DNA of 38,970 nt from a virus (IMGVR_UViG_3300048916_000052:1-38970), one strand, 5' to 3'; numbered from the stretch's first letter, positions 1 to 7,273 are shown. Made by a program: numbers and translations. The notes: generated by a model not told the origin, from the sequence alone.

Positions 1-117
1 GCAAGCCGTTGTGCATCATCAGGTTTTCATCGCTTGGCTCGACGTGGAACAGGTTGCGTTCATCGATCAGGATGCGCGGGCCGACTTCCGGGCCGAAGAT
101 CTGTTCTGTGCCCATTT
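1..117. repeat. Assembly end overlap, left copy
   Basis: These 117 bases are identical to 38854-38970. The portal gene reads in frame across the join when one copy is removed, so the repeat is best explained as the overlap left when a circular (or circularly permuted) genome was assembled. It is unlikely to be a true terminal repeat, because a physical end here would cut the portal gene. Confidence 0.9.
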
Positions 118-1873
118 CCAGAATGGGGCCCACGTTCAGACGACGCCCGTCCAGTTGTTGTGGCGGGATGCCTCGCAAGACGTTCATCCATGCAATCATC
201 TGCTGCATGCGCTGCATGCCCGTCTGGTAGGCCGTGCCGCACCAACGGAAGAAGTATCGCTCGTTGAACGCCTGCACGGGAATCTCTTCCTGCTTGGCGC
301 GCGCGCCGACTTCGCCCATTGTGACCACGGTCAGTTCCTTCGTGCGGAACTGTCGGTCAAGTTCGAACATGCGCTCAAGCAACGGGTTCAGGATGCAGCC
401 TTCGTAGCGCTTTGCGTGGTCGATGATGTTCGACTGCTGTTCCTGCGCCTGGGCTGCGGCCTGCGCCTGATTCTTGCGGCCTGCTGGCATCTTGCCGAGC
501 ATGGCATCGTTGACTTCCATGCTCTCGTTGATCTGCGCCTTGATCGCCTGACAGAGTGCCACGGCATCCTTGTAGATAGCCGGGAACTGCGCAAACTGCG
601 TCTTCTGCGGATCGGTCAGCCACACGGCGGCCAGGCCCATCACCATTGACTGGTAATTAGGATTGGCTAACGGATCGGTCATCACGATAGGCAGAAGCGC
701 GTACTGCGCGCTGTCTTGCCCCATGTTCCAGTAGTCGTTCAGGTTCCATTGCAGGTACTTGACCGGTTCGACGCGCGAGGTGCCGTAGATGGTTCCCTGA
801 ATCCGTTCGACGGGCGCTGTAATGATCGGGCGCTTCTTCGACCAGAACGGGTTCCGGATGATGCCAAGAATGACTTCCGGGCCGGCGTAGTAGACGAAGC
901 ACGGTTCCTTGCCGCGCCCATCTTCCAGTTCAAGATTCGTGTGTACCTCATAGACCAGCGCGTACTTGTACGTGCCTTCCGTGCGTACGCCCGCGTCCGC
1001 CGTGCGTCGTTTATTCGGGACACGCTTCTGACGACTTCCGTCCGGTTCGTTCAGATTGTCCATGATTTCTTTCGCGTTCCAGCCGACGAATACACCTTCA
1101 TCGATGAACTGCTGGACGGATTCCTTCGACAGGCGCAGCCGTACCGCCGTAGCGGTCGCGCGCTCGATGTCGTTCACAGTCGGCGGGTAAACGGCCAGAT
1201 CATCAACCGCCATCGGCGTGATGTCCGGCATTTCGTCAACAACTTCCGTCTCTTCCGTGTCCCACTCTTCTTCAGCCGTCACGTCTTCAACGTCAACGCC
1301 CGCCTCTTCATCGCTCAGGATTGGCGGTTTCTTGACGAGTTCCGTCACGCGGCGCGTCGTCTTCATCCAATCGATGTACAGCAGCCATTGGCCGGACACA
1401 TCGCCCGACAGCAGATCCGCGCGAACGATATCCTTCAGATTCGTTTTACGGATGTAGTGCTCTAGAAGGGCAAGTGTGGGGAAAGGCGTAACGCTAGCCG
1501 GCCCCACGGCGTCAACGTGTTTATAGTTGGCGGGGAACAAAGTGGCAAGTGTGCGCTTGCAACGCGCGTTGATTGCATCCCGGACCGCAGGAATATAACA
1601 CTGGCTATTTCCGGTGTACTGCTGGTTCTCGTCGGGGCGGGCATTGTAGATATTCCAGTACTCTTCAACCCAGTCGGACTGCTGCTGTTTGTTTTCATAG
1701 CACTTCTGGATTTTCGGATAGAGCTTCGCCGCGTCGATGTACGCATCGGAAGACAGGTCTTCCGCGAAATTCTCAATCTCTTCCCCTGTCCGCTCAGCGT
1801 CAATCGCCCGGCTATCGACAGTTTCGATGACGGGCTGTTCGTCCTTCTTTTCTTCTTTCTTTTTGCGCGCCAT
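1..1873 (-). CDS. Portal protein, N-terminal 624 codons (continues at 38853)
   Basis: This is the portal protein, the dodecameric ring at the capsid vertex that docks the terminase and passes DNA. The frame starts at ATG 1873 with MARKKKEEKKDEQPVIETVD and stays open to base 1. It then continues from 38853 to the stop at 38546, giving 726 aa, close to the length of P22-type portals. Visible portal-like stretches include IYNARPDENQQ near the N-terminus, an acidic DVEDVTAEEEWDTEE segment, and NDYWNMGQDSAQYALLP in the middle. The start overlaps the upstream stop as TAATG. Family assignment rests on length, composition and position between the large terminase and the head genes. No single catalytic motif exists for portals. 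Confidence 0.85.
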   Translation of the reverse strand, partial: MARKKKEEKKDEQPVIETVDSRAIDAERTGEEIENFAEDLSSDAYIDAAKLYPKIQKCYENKQQQSDWVEEYWNIYNARPDENQQYTGNSQCYIPAVRDAINARCKRTLATLFPANYKHVDAVGPASVTPFPTLALLEHYIRKTNLKDIVRADLLSGDVSGQWLLYIDWMKTTRRVTELVKKPPILSDEEAGVDVEDVTAEEEWDTEETEVVDEMPDITPMAVDDLAVYPPTVNDIERATATAVRLRLSKESVQQFIDEGVFVGWNAKEIMDNLNEPDGSRQKRVPNKRRTADAGVRTEGTYKYALVYEVHTNLELEDGRGKEPCFVYYAGPEVILGIIRNPFWSKKRPIITAPVERIQGTIYGTSRVEPVKYLQWNLNDYWNMGQDSAQYALLPIVMTDPLANPNYQSMVMGLAAVWLTDPQKTQFAQFPAIYKDAVALCQAIKAQINESMEVNDAMLGKMPAGRKNQAQAAAQAQEQQSNIIDHAKRYEGCILNPLLERMFELDRQFRTKELTVVTMGEVGARAKQEEIPVQAFNERYFFRWCGTAYQTGMQRMQQMIAWMNVLRGIPPQQLDGRRLNVGPILEMGTEQIFGPEVGPRILIDERNLFHVEPSDENLMMHNGL

Positions 1874-2088
1874 TACCCGATCACTTTTCCGGCCAGCTTG
1901 CGTGCGAGGGAACTGCCCGTGTTACGGTCAGCCGGCGTGCGCGCGGGCCGGTCATCTTCTTCCGGCTTCTTCGACGTGCGTCCGTACGGCGTCTTGCTGT
2001 CTGCCCACATCTTGCCGCTGCGCAGATCAACCGATTGCGACCAGTTGCGCCCGCTGTTGCCGCGCATGTCCTTCTTCGATGCTTTCAT
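1873..2088 (-). CDS. Small basic protein, 71 aa, directly upstream of portal
   Basis: The gene starts at ATG 2088, which overlaps the previous stop as ATGA, and ends in a TAATG overlap with the portal start. The protein is hydrophilic and strongly charged (MKASKKDMRGNSGRNWSQSV at the start, RKLAGKVIG at the end). It has no membrane segment and no recognised domain. It is the last of four tiny translationally coupled genes between the large terminase and portal, so a role in packaging or early head assembly is an inference from position only. The tight coupling on both sides is the main reason to accept it as real. Confidence 0.72.
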   Translation of the reverse strand: MKASKKDMRGNSGRNWSQSVDLRSGKMWADSKTPYGRTSKKPEEDDRPARTPADRNTGSSLARKLAGKVIG

Positions 2089-2240
2089 TTCCGCCCCTTC
2101 GGTTTGACGTCGGCGTGCCGCGCGATGATCTTGCGCTTCGCGCCCATCGGCGGGAGCTTGGCGCCCTTGCCCGGCGTCTTGCGCGTGTCGCGCTCCGGGC
2201 CCTGGCTGCCTTCACTCTTGTGATGGTCGCGATAGCCCAC
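2085..2240 (-). CDS. Tiny basic protein, 51 aa (GTG start)
   Basis: The frame opens with GTG at 2240, two bases after the stop of the upstream gene, and closes as ATGA on the next start. It encodes MGYRDHHKSEGSQGPERDTR and then a lysine-rich half with GAKRKIIARHAD. The ribosome binding site is weak, so translation probably relies on coupling. No domain is recognised. The composition (high Lys/Arg/Gly/Pro) matches the three neighbouring small proteins, which suggests a disordered nucleic-acid- or capsid-binding peptide. That function is inference. The absence of an in-frame ATG near the start lowers confidence. Confidence 0.55.
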   Translation of the reverse strand: MGYRDHHKSEGSQGPERDTRKTPGKGAKLPPMGAKRKIIARHADVKPKGRK

Positions 2241-2242
2241 GA

Positions 2243-2392
2243 TCAGCCGCCCATCTTGCCTTTGGTGGTTCGATGCTTCTCGGTGCGCTCACCGCGCTCC
2301 GGCATCTTGCCGCCTTTCTTGACCTGTTCGGGCGTGGCCTTTTTGCCCGGCGCGGTGTATACACGCGACATGCGGCCTTTCTTGCCTTCCAT
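2243..2392 (-). CDS. Tiny basic protein, 49 aa
   Basis: ATG 2392 overlaps the upstream stop (TGATG). The protein begins MEGKKGRMSRVYTAPGKKAT and ends in RTTKGKMGG. It is rich in Lys, Gly and Arg, lacks hydrophobic segments, and resembles its neighbours in composition but not clearly in sequence. It is part of the coupled small-gene run between the large terminase (2556-4556) and portal. No function is recognised. Its reality rests on the overlapping start/stop and on continuous coding on both sides with no other plausible frame. Confidence 0.62.
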   Translation of the reverse strand: MEGKKGRMSRVYTAPGKKATPEQVKKGGKMPERGERTEKHRTTKGKMGG

Positions 2393-2553
2393 CACAGACC
2401 GTTGCGGCGCATTTTTTCGCGCATCGGGCCACCCTGAAGCTTCTCAGGAACGCTGGTCGGCTTGCCGTGCGCGCCGCCCTGCTGTTCGCCCTTGTAGAAG
2501 GCGGTCGGGTTTTGCGTGGGGGCTTTCGGGACAATCGTACGGGAAACGGCCAT
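2392..2553 (-). CDS. Tiny protein, 53 aa, directly after large terminase
   Basis: ATG 2553 is preceded by a strong AAGGAG located in the last codons of the large terminase gene. The product begins MAVSRTIVPKAPTQNPTAFY and continues with a GEQQGGAHGKPTS linker and a basic end (REKMRRNGL). It is the first of four short reading frames before portal. The good ribosome binding site supports it more strongly than the next three. No domain is recognised. It could be a small head or packaging accessory protein, judged only by position. Confidence 0.7.
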   Translation of the reverse strand: MAVSRTIVPKAPTQNPTAFYKGEQQGGAHGKPTSVPEKLQGGPMREKMRRNGL

Positions 2554-2555
2554 GA

Positions 2556-4556
2556 CTATCTCCTTGGGAGAGAGGTAAAGTATTGAGCACCATGCGGATT
2601 CATAGCAGAATGCAGGTCTTCCGGCAAGGTGTTTTGACGCGATGTTAGCACAAATACTGCTGCCTCAAGCCCTTCAAGCAAGGTGCGATGTGCGCCGCGC
2701 TCCGGCTCCTGCGACTGTTGCCCGGTCTTGCTGACCTGATAGCAATACCCACCCGCCAGCGCGTTGAGCGTCTGCCGCGCGTTGCTGTCCACGAGGAAGA
2801 GGCGCTTGCCCTTGCTCTCCGTGCGGATCATGGGTGACAGCGCGCCGCGCGCCATCGTCGGATAGGCCCCGCGCATCGGGTTCATTTTCGAAGTTCGCAG
2901 GGCCGTCATCAGCGGCAGGCGGTCCGCCTGGTCGGCCACGTCGCCCGGCACCCAGCATGTCAGCCTTGCTCTCGGGAAAGCTGCGCGTACAAGTTGCAGC
3001 ACGTCCGGTACAGCCTGCGCTGGCACGACTGGCGAAATCCAGTCGGCAACCACGGCCAGTCGCTCACCCTCAACAGCCACAAGCGCCGCCGTAGTCTCGC
3101 TCCCGTTCGCGTTGAAGCAGAGCGCCATTGCATCGCGGGCAGAAGGTTCATATCCGTCGATGATGTTCCAGCTTCCGAAGTCTTCATAAACCGGAACTCC
3201 TGAAAAGACCCGCTGCGCGTACGCCAGCGCGTTGAGAATGTCGCGCTTGCCCGACGGAAAGTTGAGAATCTCCGCGACCAGCTGCTTGTGCTGGCCCGGG
3301 CCGCCGACCAGAACAATGTCTCCGGCTTCGAAGAACGGCTGAAGCCCCATGATGAACTGTTCTTTCGAACGGTCCTGCGGCGCCTGAATCGCTTTCAGCG
3401 GCAGGCTCACCCCGCGCCGGAGCATCTCCGCACGCATCGGCTGGAGCAACCACTCGTCCAGCGAGTTCTTTTCAATCGCCACATTGGCATCATCAAACCG
3501 GCGCGACGTGTCGAACGCATCCGCGATTATCTGATCGGGTTTCCAGTACTCGCCGGAACTTGCGTGCACGTAGATGCGGGTGCCGAGTCGGCTAAGCACC
3601 ACACGGCCAGTGCGGTCGCTACTGGTAACACTCGCCGTTCTGGCAGGGTCAACGACAAGCGTCTTAGGAAGCCACGGCGCGGGGTCGATTGCGATTTCAC
3701 GGATGTGTTCACTCTCGAAAGGTTTGTCCTGGCTGCCGATCGCCATCAGCATGTATTCCTGCATGAACCCGCGCAGCTGGCCGGCGGACTCCATCTTGTC
3801 GCGCTCGCGCCGCACCCACTCCATCGGGTAGCGTTCCGGCCACGTGGCGACGGTTGTCGGGTCGTCGATATCCCCGTTGCAGATCGGGAACCGCATGCTG
3901 GTCCAGAACCGGTCGCCGCGCAACCGCGTAATCATGCAGTCTTCGGCCAGCGGGGTCCCTGTCACGCGGATTTTCCCCTTCTCCTTGTCCATCGCGGGCA
4001 TCAGTTCAAGGTAGATCTTGCGCATGCTGGCATCTACCGCCGCCTTGTCCTTGACGCGTTCCTTGTTCTCGATGTCGTCCAGGTACGCGCGGTCAGGCCG
4101 CAGATCATGCCACTTGAACCCCCGGATTTCTTCTTCCCACCCGTGGGCCTCGATCAGCACGCCGTTCGGGAGTTCGAACTGGTGTTCGTTCCAGAGATGC
4201 CCGGACACCTTCAGCTTGCCAAAGAGACTCGCCAGCTTCATGTTCCGCGACGCCTCGAACTTGATCGCCTCCAGTCGCTGGCATGCCTTCGTGTACGTCT
4301 CACCAATGATGATGCAATAGCCGAAGTTGCCGAGGCATGCCTCCAGCAACAGGAACTCTTCCGACAACGTTGACTTCCCACCTTCCCGGAACATCTCGAT
4401 CAGCACATACTCGTCCTGCGCGCGCCACGCGTCCATGATCTGCACGTGCGCCGCCGGCGAGTTCTGTGGATGCCGGTGCGGGAACACCATCGCTGACGCC
4501 AGCGCCCGGTCTTCCGAGATGATGCGTAAGGTTGCTGCTGAAGTCAGACCTGTCAC
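2556..4556 (-). CDS. Terminase large subunit
   Basis: This is the packaging motor ATPase and nuclease that cuts concatemeric DNA and pumps it through the portal. The 666-aa protein has an atypical Walker A (FREGGKST, residues about 56-63) and a Walker B-like RAYLDDIENK. An RNase H-fold nuclease region opens at LVVDPAR (Asp about 303) and includes AIEKNSLDEW and GKRDILNALAYA. About 190 further residues follow, from FNANGSETTA (about 481), and look like a second, degenerate RNase H-like domain. The gene starts with GTG at 4556, overlapping the upstream stop as GTGA, with only a weak ribosome binding site. A later start at the in-frame ATG about 22 codons in is possible. Confidence 0.9.
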   Translation of the reverse strand: MTGLTSAATLRIISEDRALASAMVFPHRHPQNSPAAHVQIMDAWRAQDEYVLIEMFREGGKSTLSEEFLLLEACLGNFGYCIIIGETYTKACQRLEAIKFEASRNMKLASLFGKLKVSGHLWNEHQFELPNGVLIEAHGWEEEIRGFKWHDLRPDRAYLDDIENKERVKDKAAVDASMRKIYLELMPAMDKEKGKIRVTGTPLAEDCMITRLRGDRFWTSMRFPICNGDIDDPTTVATWPERYPMEWVRRERDKMESAGQLRGFMQEYMLMAIGSQDKPFESEHIREIAIDPAPWLPKTLVVDPARTASVTSSDRTGRVVLSRLGTRIYVHASSGEYWKPDQIIADAFDTSRRFDDANVAIEKNSLDEWLLQPMRAEMLRRGVSLPLKAIQAPQDRSKEQFIMGLQPFFEAGDIVLVGGPGQHKQLVAEILNFPSGKRDILNALAYAQRVFSGVPVYEDFGSWNIIDGYEPSARDAMALCFNANGSETTAALVAVEGERLAVVADWISPVVPAQAVPDVLQLVRAAFPRARLTCWVPGDVADQADRLPLMTALRTSKMNPMRGAYPTMARGALSPMIRTESKGKRLFLVDSNARQTLNALAGGYCYQVSKTGQQSQEPERGAHRTLLEGLEAAVFVLTSRQNTLPEDLHSAMNPHGAQYFTSLPRR

Positions 4557-5335
4557 AGCAGATCCACGTTGTCGATCAGAATCCCCTCGAACGCCGAGTA
4601 CCCTTCCACTGTGCCCGTCACCGCCTTTACGCGGTTCGTCAGTGTCGTCTTCTCAGGCACCAGCGCCCCTACGATCACACTGCGCTGAACCGGAAACAGC
4701 GGCCCCGCGATGTACTCGCTGGTCGTCTGGATGGTGTTCGCGATGAAGTTCATGCGCGTGAAGCTGAACACGATATCCGTCGTCGTTCCCGTGCCGCCGC
4801 ACTCCAGCAACAGGTCCGTCACCAGCAGCGTGAACCCCGCCGGCACGGTGTAGATCGCCTGCTTCGCATACCCGTACCCGGCCCGGGCGATGGCCTGCGT
4901 AGCCCCCGCGCCCGTCACGCGCAACGTCACATCCCCCGCGTTGGTCATGCCGCTGCCGCCACTGGCAAGGTTCAGGCTGTTCACGCGCAGATACTGCTTC
5001 GTGCTCTGTACGGGCGTCACGCCCGCCATTGTCAGCGTCTCGCTGATAACGTTGTAGTTCGCGTCCAGTCCCGTGAGGGTGAACGTCCGTGCGCCCGTAC
5101 CCGCCGCCGTGTCGTTCGCGCTCGCCGAGAGAATCTCCAGCGTGACGGCTGCCGCCTGAAACGGGTACGCCCCGCTCCCCTCCCACACGTCAGCACCCGC
5201 CGTCACCGGGCTAGGATGATGTCCGTACACCGCAATCCGGCTATGCCCGCCAATGCGGTTCAAGGTCGCGGCCAGCGGGAACACGATCTGTACCGGGTCC
5301 TGCGCGACGTTCTTCAAGTATCCATTGTTCGCCAT
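4553..5335 (-). CDS. Predicted virion structural protein, first gene of the late block, 260 aa
   Basis: The start is ATG 5335 (MANNGYLKNVAQDPVQIVFP), chosen because an excellent AGGAGG lies 5 bases upstream; a longer frame to 5506 has no such site. The protein is rich in Thr, Ala, Gly and Val with alternating beta-type segments, typical of phage decoration, fibre or neck proteins. It has no signal peptide and no recognised catalytic motif. It precedes the large terminase with a GTGA overlap, an unusual place for a structural gene, and probably opens the late transcript. Exact function is unknown; a head-surface or fibre role is inference. Confidence 0.75.
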   Translation of the reverse strand: MANNGYLKNVAQDPVQIVFPLAATLNRIGGHSRIAVYGHHPSPVTAGADVWEGSGAYPFQAAAVTLEILSASANDTAAGTGARTFTLTGLDANYNVISETLTMAGVTPVQSTKQYLRVNSLNLASGGSGMTNAGDVTLRVTGAGATQAIARAGYGYAKQAIYTVPAGFTLLVTDLLLECGGTGTTTDIVFSFTRMNFIANTIQTTSEYIAGPLFPVQRSVIVGALVPEKTTLTNRVKAVTGTVEGYSAFEGILIDNVDLL

Positions 5336-5632
5336 ATACCCTCCTGGGGGTTTCGCGCGATTATAGCCCGCGTGTTGCGGATCGCGGACTGGAATTATTT
5401 TCCATCGGTGTTTTTCCGGTGCGCGGTTCGGGAAACACGTCTCCAAATTTAGCCACCCGTCCGGCGGGGAGGGCCAGGGTTCCCAGAGTTTGAGAATGCT
5501 TTTCATTCCGGACCGAGAACCCCGATTCGACAGGCGAAAGTTCGATAGTTTCCATTATGTCAAATCGTTGTGCATTGCACCAATCGTTTAGAATCAATGA
5601 CTTAGCGGAAGTGCACATGCACAGACGCATTA
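5336..5632. other. Non-coding region ahead of the late block
   Basis: No convincing gene is seen in these roughly 300 bases. Reading on the minus strand toward 5335, there is a perfect TATAAT at 5365-5360 and an AGGAGG at 5344-5339. Further upstream is a possible weaker promoter: TTGGTG at 5583-5578, an 18-base gap, then CATAAT at 5559-5554. A minus frame with ATG at 5555 continues into this leader, but it has no ribosome binding site and is not called. Confidence 0.4.
5360..5365 (-). promoter_or_regulatory. Candidate late promoter -10 (TATAAT)
   Basis: A consensus TATAAT reads on the minus strand 24 bases before the start codon of the first late gene, which would leave a very short leader holding the AGGAGG. 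No good -35 stands 16-18 bases upstream, and the shared TTTTGCA box is absent. The site may therefore need an activator or may be chance. Confidence 0.35.
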
Positions 5633-5836
5633 TCAGACCGTGATTTGCTGGCCTAGGCAATCATTATTCGCTGTTACGTTATAGCGTTCCGCAAGCCGCT
5701 GATCGATGTTTTCGAGACGCGCGGAGGGGGTCACTTCGCCACCAATTCCCAATTTGCGTATGGCGAACCCTTTCGCTATTCGCAAGACTTTCGACGGCGC
5801 TCGCGCGTCCATAATGCGTAACTGCGTCAGTTGCAT
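5633..5836 (-). CDS. Small hypothetical protein, 67 aa
   Basis: ATG 5836 follows a modest AAGGAA. The product begins MQLTQLRIMDARAPSKVLRI and contains AIRKLGIGGEVTPSARLENI. It is mixed charged with no membrane segment and no recognised domain. It lies just outside and divergent from the plus promoter at 5845-5873, so the two would share a control region. Base use looks less GC-rich than the late genes. No homologous family is recognised and the frame is short, so it is a tentative call. Confidence 0.42.
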   Translation of the reverse strand: MQLTQLRIMDARAPSKVLRIAKGFAIRKLGIGGEVTPSARLENIDQRLAERYNVTANNDCLGQQITV

Positions 5837-5844
5837 TTGTTTTC

Positions 5845-5873
5845 CTTGCTCTTCGTTTTGCAATTGCTATACT
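5845..5873 (+). promoter_or_regulatory. Promoter of the shared TTTTGCAATTGCTATA class
   Basis: The box TTTTGCAATTGCTATACT occupies 5856-5873, giving an extended -10 (TGCTATACT). A -35 CTTGCT lies at 5845-5850 with a 17-base gap. GCAATTGC is a perfect 8-base palindrome immediately upstream of the -10. The site precedes the 5899 gene by about 25 bases. Confidence 0.75.
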
Positions 5874-5898
5874 GGAATCTCCACAACAGGAGACCATC

Positions 5899-6045
5899 AT
5901 GAAGCTGACCTCGCTGCACACCGTCCTGATCCTGCTATCCAACGCCTACATGGAAGTCGCCTGTCCTGACATGGAAGCGCCTGAAATGCGCCGGCACTGG
6001 CTCATCCGTCGCACGGTTGACCTCCGCCACGTGGTGTGGTGCTGA
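5899..6045 (+). CDS. Small early-type protein, 48 aa
   Basis: ATG 5899 follows an AGGAG and lies just downstream of a strong promoter. The product begins MKLTSLHTVLILLSNAYMEV and ends with HWLIRRTVDLRHVVWC. The first 15 residues are fairly hydrophobic but too short for a confident membrane span. It is the first gene of a three-gene unit (5899-6486), with its stop one base before the next start. No family is recognised. Position under a strong promoter suggests an early, host-directed role, which is inference. Confidence 0.6.
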   Translation: MKLTSLHTVLILLSNAYMEVACPDMEAPEMRRHWLIRRTVDLRHVVWC

Positions 6046-6046
6046 C

Positions 6047-6307
6047 ATGGCCGATACTTACGAAGACGGCTTCAACCGGGGCTATGAAGCGGGCTATCGC
6101 GCGGCGTGTGAACGGCCCGAAAGCGAACACAGGCATTTGGGGCATGAACTCCGGGCATTGATTCACTGGGCACACGATCAAGGCGGTTACTGGGTTCTCG
6201 ATAAATGCCAGCCAGAACTTGACGCACTGGTGAGGGCTGCAAGGAAAGAAGGGATGCCGCCCTTGGATGCAATAAAATTCAACAACATGCCCACGGGAAA
6301 GAAATGA
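6047..6307 (+). CDS. Hypothetical protein, 86 aa
   Basis: The start at ATG 6047 (MADTYEDGFNRGYEAGYRAA) is preferred over an upstream in-frame start at 6017, because 6047 lies one base after the previous stop. The protein is acidic and soluble. The N-terminal DGFNRGYEAGYRAA pattern is common in small phage proteins of unknown function. It ends in an ATGA overlap with the next gene. No catalytic or binding motif is apparent. Confidence 0.7.
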   Translation: MADTYEDGFNRGYEAGYRAACERPESEHRHLGHELRALIHWAHDQGGYWVLDKCQPELDALVRAARKEGMPPLDAIKFNNMPTGKK

Positions 6308-6486
6308 TCCGCTACGCCATCCTGATTCCCGGAGACGAGATGATCGGCTTCATCGACTGTTGCGGGCTCCCTACGCTGGAGATGTGCGCCGACGCTTTGG
6401 CAGCGGAAGCCGGCTTCCCTGACCGCGATTCCTTCCTGCTCGCCAACCCCGAACTGAACACAATCGGCTTCGCGCCCATCCACTAG
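6304..6486 (+). CDS. Small hypothetical protein, 60 aa
   Basis: ATG 6304 overlaps the preceding stop (ATGA). The product begins MIRYAILIPGDEMIGFIDCC and is compact and acidic, with a possible small alpha/beta fold. No domain is recognised. It is the last gene of the 5899-6486 unit, and a hairpin (6500-6520) follows 14 bases after the stop. Coupled translation is the chief evidence that it is real. Confidence 0.68.
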   Translation: MIRYAILIPGDEMIGFIDCCGLPTLEMCADALAAEAGFPDRDSFLLANPELNTIGFAPIH

Positions 6487-6499
6487 GGACAAACCCTCG

Positions 6500-6520
6500 A
6501 ACTGGAGAAATTTTCCAGTT
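6500..6520. promoter_or_regulatory. Inverted repeat abutting the 6526 promoter
   Basis: AACTGGA (6500-6506) and TCCAGTT (6514-6520) form a perfect 7-base stem around a 7-base loop, ending 6 bases before the -35 of the next promoter. It could terminate the upstream unit, although there is no clean T-run, or serve as an operator. Confidence 0.4.
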
Positions 6521-6525
6521 CGCGC

Positions 6526-6554
6526 TTGTCTTTCCGTTTTGCAATTGCTATAGT
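6526..6554 (+). promoter_or_regulatory. Promoter of the shared TTTTGCAATTGCTATAGT class
   Basis: TTGTCT (6526-6531), a 17-base gap and TATAGT (6549-6554) form a sigma70-type promoter. The 18-base box at 6537-6554 is identical to the one at 16903-16920. It drives the gene starting at 6592. Confidence 0.82.
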
Positions 6555-6591
6555 GGAGTCACTGGATAACACAACACGAAGGAGAAACGAA

Positions 6592-6861
6592 ATGCAAAAG
6601 TTCAAGACGGTTTCGGCTTCAGGCGCAATCTACAAATGCGAATCCTTTCAGGTCGTCGCCTACAACAAGGATGGCTCGCAATCGCGCCTGTACAGCGCAG
6701 GCAGCCTGGGCGACCTCCTGACGGGCTACGCGAAGGTCATCGAACGCATGATGAAGCACCCGGCCACGGTGGGCGTGATGAAGTCCTACACGAAGATCTT
6801 CGTGTGGAACGTGGATGACGGTTTCACGGGTCTTGAACTCCCCTTCATCGAAACGGTTTAA
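6592..6861 (+). CDS. Hypothetical early-type protein, 89 aa
   Basis: ATG 6592 (MQKFKTVSASGAIYKCESFQ) follows GAAGGAG and is preferred over the longer frame from 6526, which would begin inside the promoter. The protein looks like a small mixed alpha/beta soluble protein with no membrane segment or known motif. It stands alone between its own promoter and a hairpin terminator at 6872-6891, so it is a monocistronic, probably highly expressed gene. Function is unknown; a host-takeover role would fit the context but is inference. Confidence 0.78.
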   Translation: MQKFKTVSASGAIYKCESFQVVAYNKDGSQSRLYSAGSLGDLLTGYAKVIERMMKHPATVGVMKSYTKIFVWNVDDGFTGLELPFIETV

Positions 6862-6871
6862 AACCCCCCAC

Positions 6872-6891
6872 AACGCCCCGCAAGGGGCGTT
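6872..6891. terminator. Hairpin between convergent genes
   Basis: AACGCCCC and GGGGCGTT pair perfectly over 8 bases around a GCAA tetraloop, between the plus gene ending at 6861 and the minus gene ending at 6906. The T-tract is poor on the plus side. On the minus side a short T-run lies 8 bases beyond. It could act in both directions. Confidence 0.55.
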
Positions 6892-6905
6892 CTGCTGCCT
6901 CGGTA

Positions 6906-7091
6906 TCACTCCCGCTCTACAAACGGCTCCTGTGCCCGTCTCGCGCGCGAGGCCGCCTCTGCCAGCTCGGTATCGGCATACGTGATACACGGCTGGCACC
7001 AGAGCGGCCCTTCCCACCTCACCAGTTCCAGCAGGCGCACGCTGAACTCCCGGCCACAGCACACGCACAGCACTGAGTCGTCTTTTCTCAT
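6906..7091 (-). CDS. Small putative zinc-binding protein, 61 aa
   Basis: The product begins MRKDDSVLCVCCGREFSVRL and carries two cysteine pairs, CVCCGREF (about residues 9-12) and WCQPC (about 32-35), which could bind one metal ion as a compact zinc ribbon. ATG 7091 overlaps the stop of the upstream gene (ATGA). It is the end of the minus-strand replication unit that begins at the AlpA-like gene, and it lies next to a hairpin. Zinc binding is inferred from cysteine spacing. The partner and function are unknown. Confidence 0.72.
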   Translation of the reverse strand: MRKDDSVLCVCCGREFSVRLLELVRWEGPLWCQPCITYADTELAEAASRARRAQEPFVERE

Positions 7092-7246
7092 TTGCTCATC
7101 TCGTTCAGAACTTCGACCACGCGGGCGATCAATTCGCTTTCTTGAACCTGATCCGTGTTTCGCTCTTTCAGCATCAGTTTCAGGGTTTGGATGATGAGTG
7201 CTTCCCTTACAGTTTCGTCAGTCCAGTTATCCCAGTCGTAGTTCAT
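7088..7246 (-). CDS. Small acidic protein, 52 aa
   Basis: ATG 7246 has a GGAG about 8 bases upstream. The product begins MNYDWDNWTDETVREALIIQ and ends with ARVVEVLNEMSK. It is acidic and looks helical, with no recognised domain. It is coupled to the following putative zinc-binding gene through ATGA. It lies just downstream of the iteron-like repeats (7274-7381) and the replication gene, so it may be co-transcribed with them or start from a promoter inside the repeats. Function is unknown. Confidence 0.65.
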   Translation of the reverse strand: MNYDWDNWTDETVREALIIQTLKLMLKERNTDQVQESELIARVVEVLNEMSK

Positions 7247-7273
7247 CGTCAAATCTCCATTCGGTAAAGTTGC

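Noticed and set aside
1-117. Direct terminal repeat as physical genome ends
   Set aside because: Ends would split the portal gene, and the frame is continuous across the join; assembly overlap is simpler.
3288-4373. Long plus-strand open frame (361 codons) opposite the large terminase
   Set aside because: It is the antisense shadow of a gene with clear terminase motifs; Arg/His-rich composition and no ribosome site.
5361-5555. Minus-strand 64-codon frame before the late block
   Set aside because: No ribosome binding site, and it occupies the probable promoter/leader. No protein-like features.
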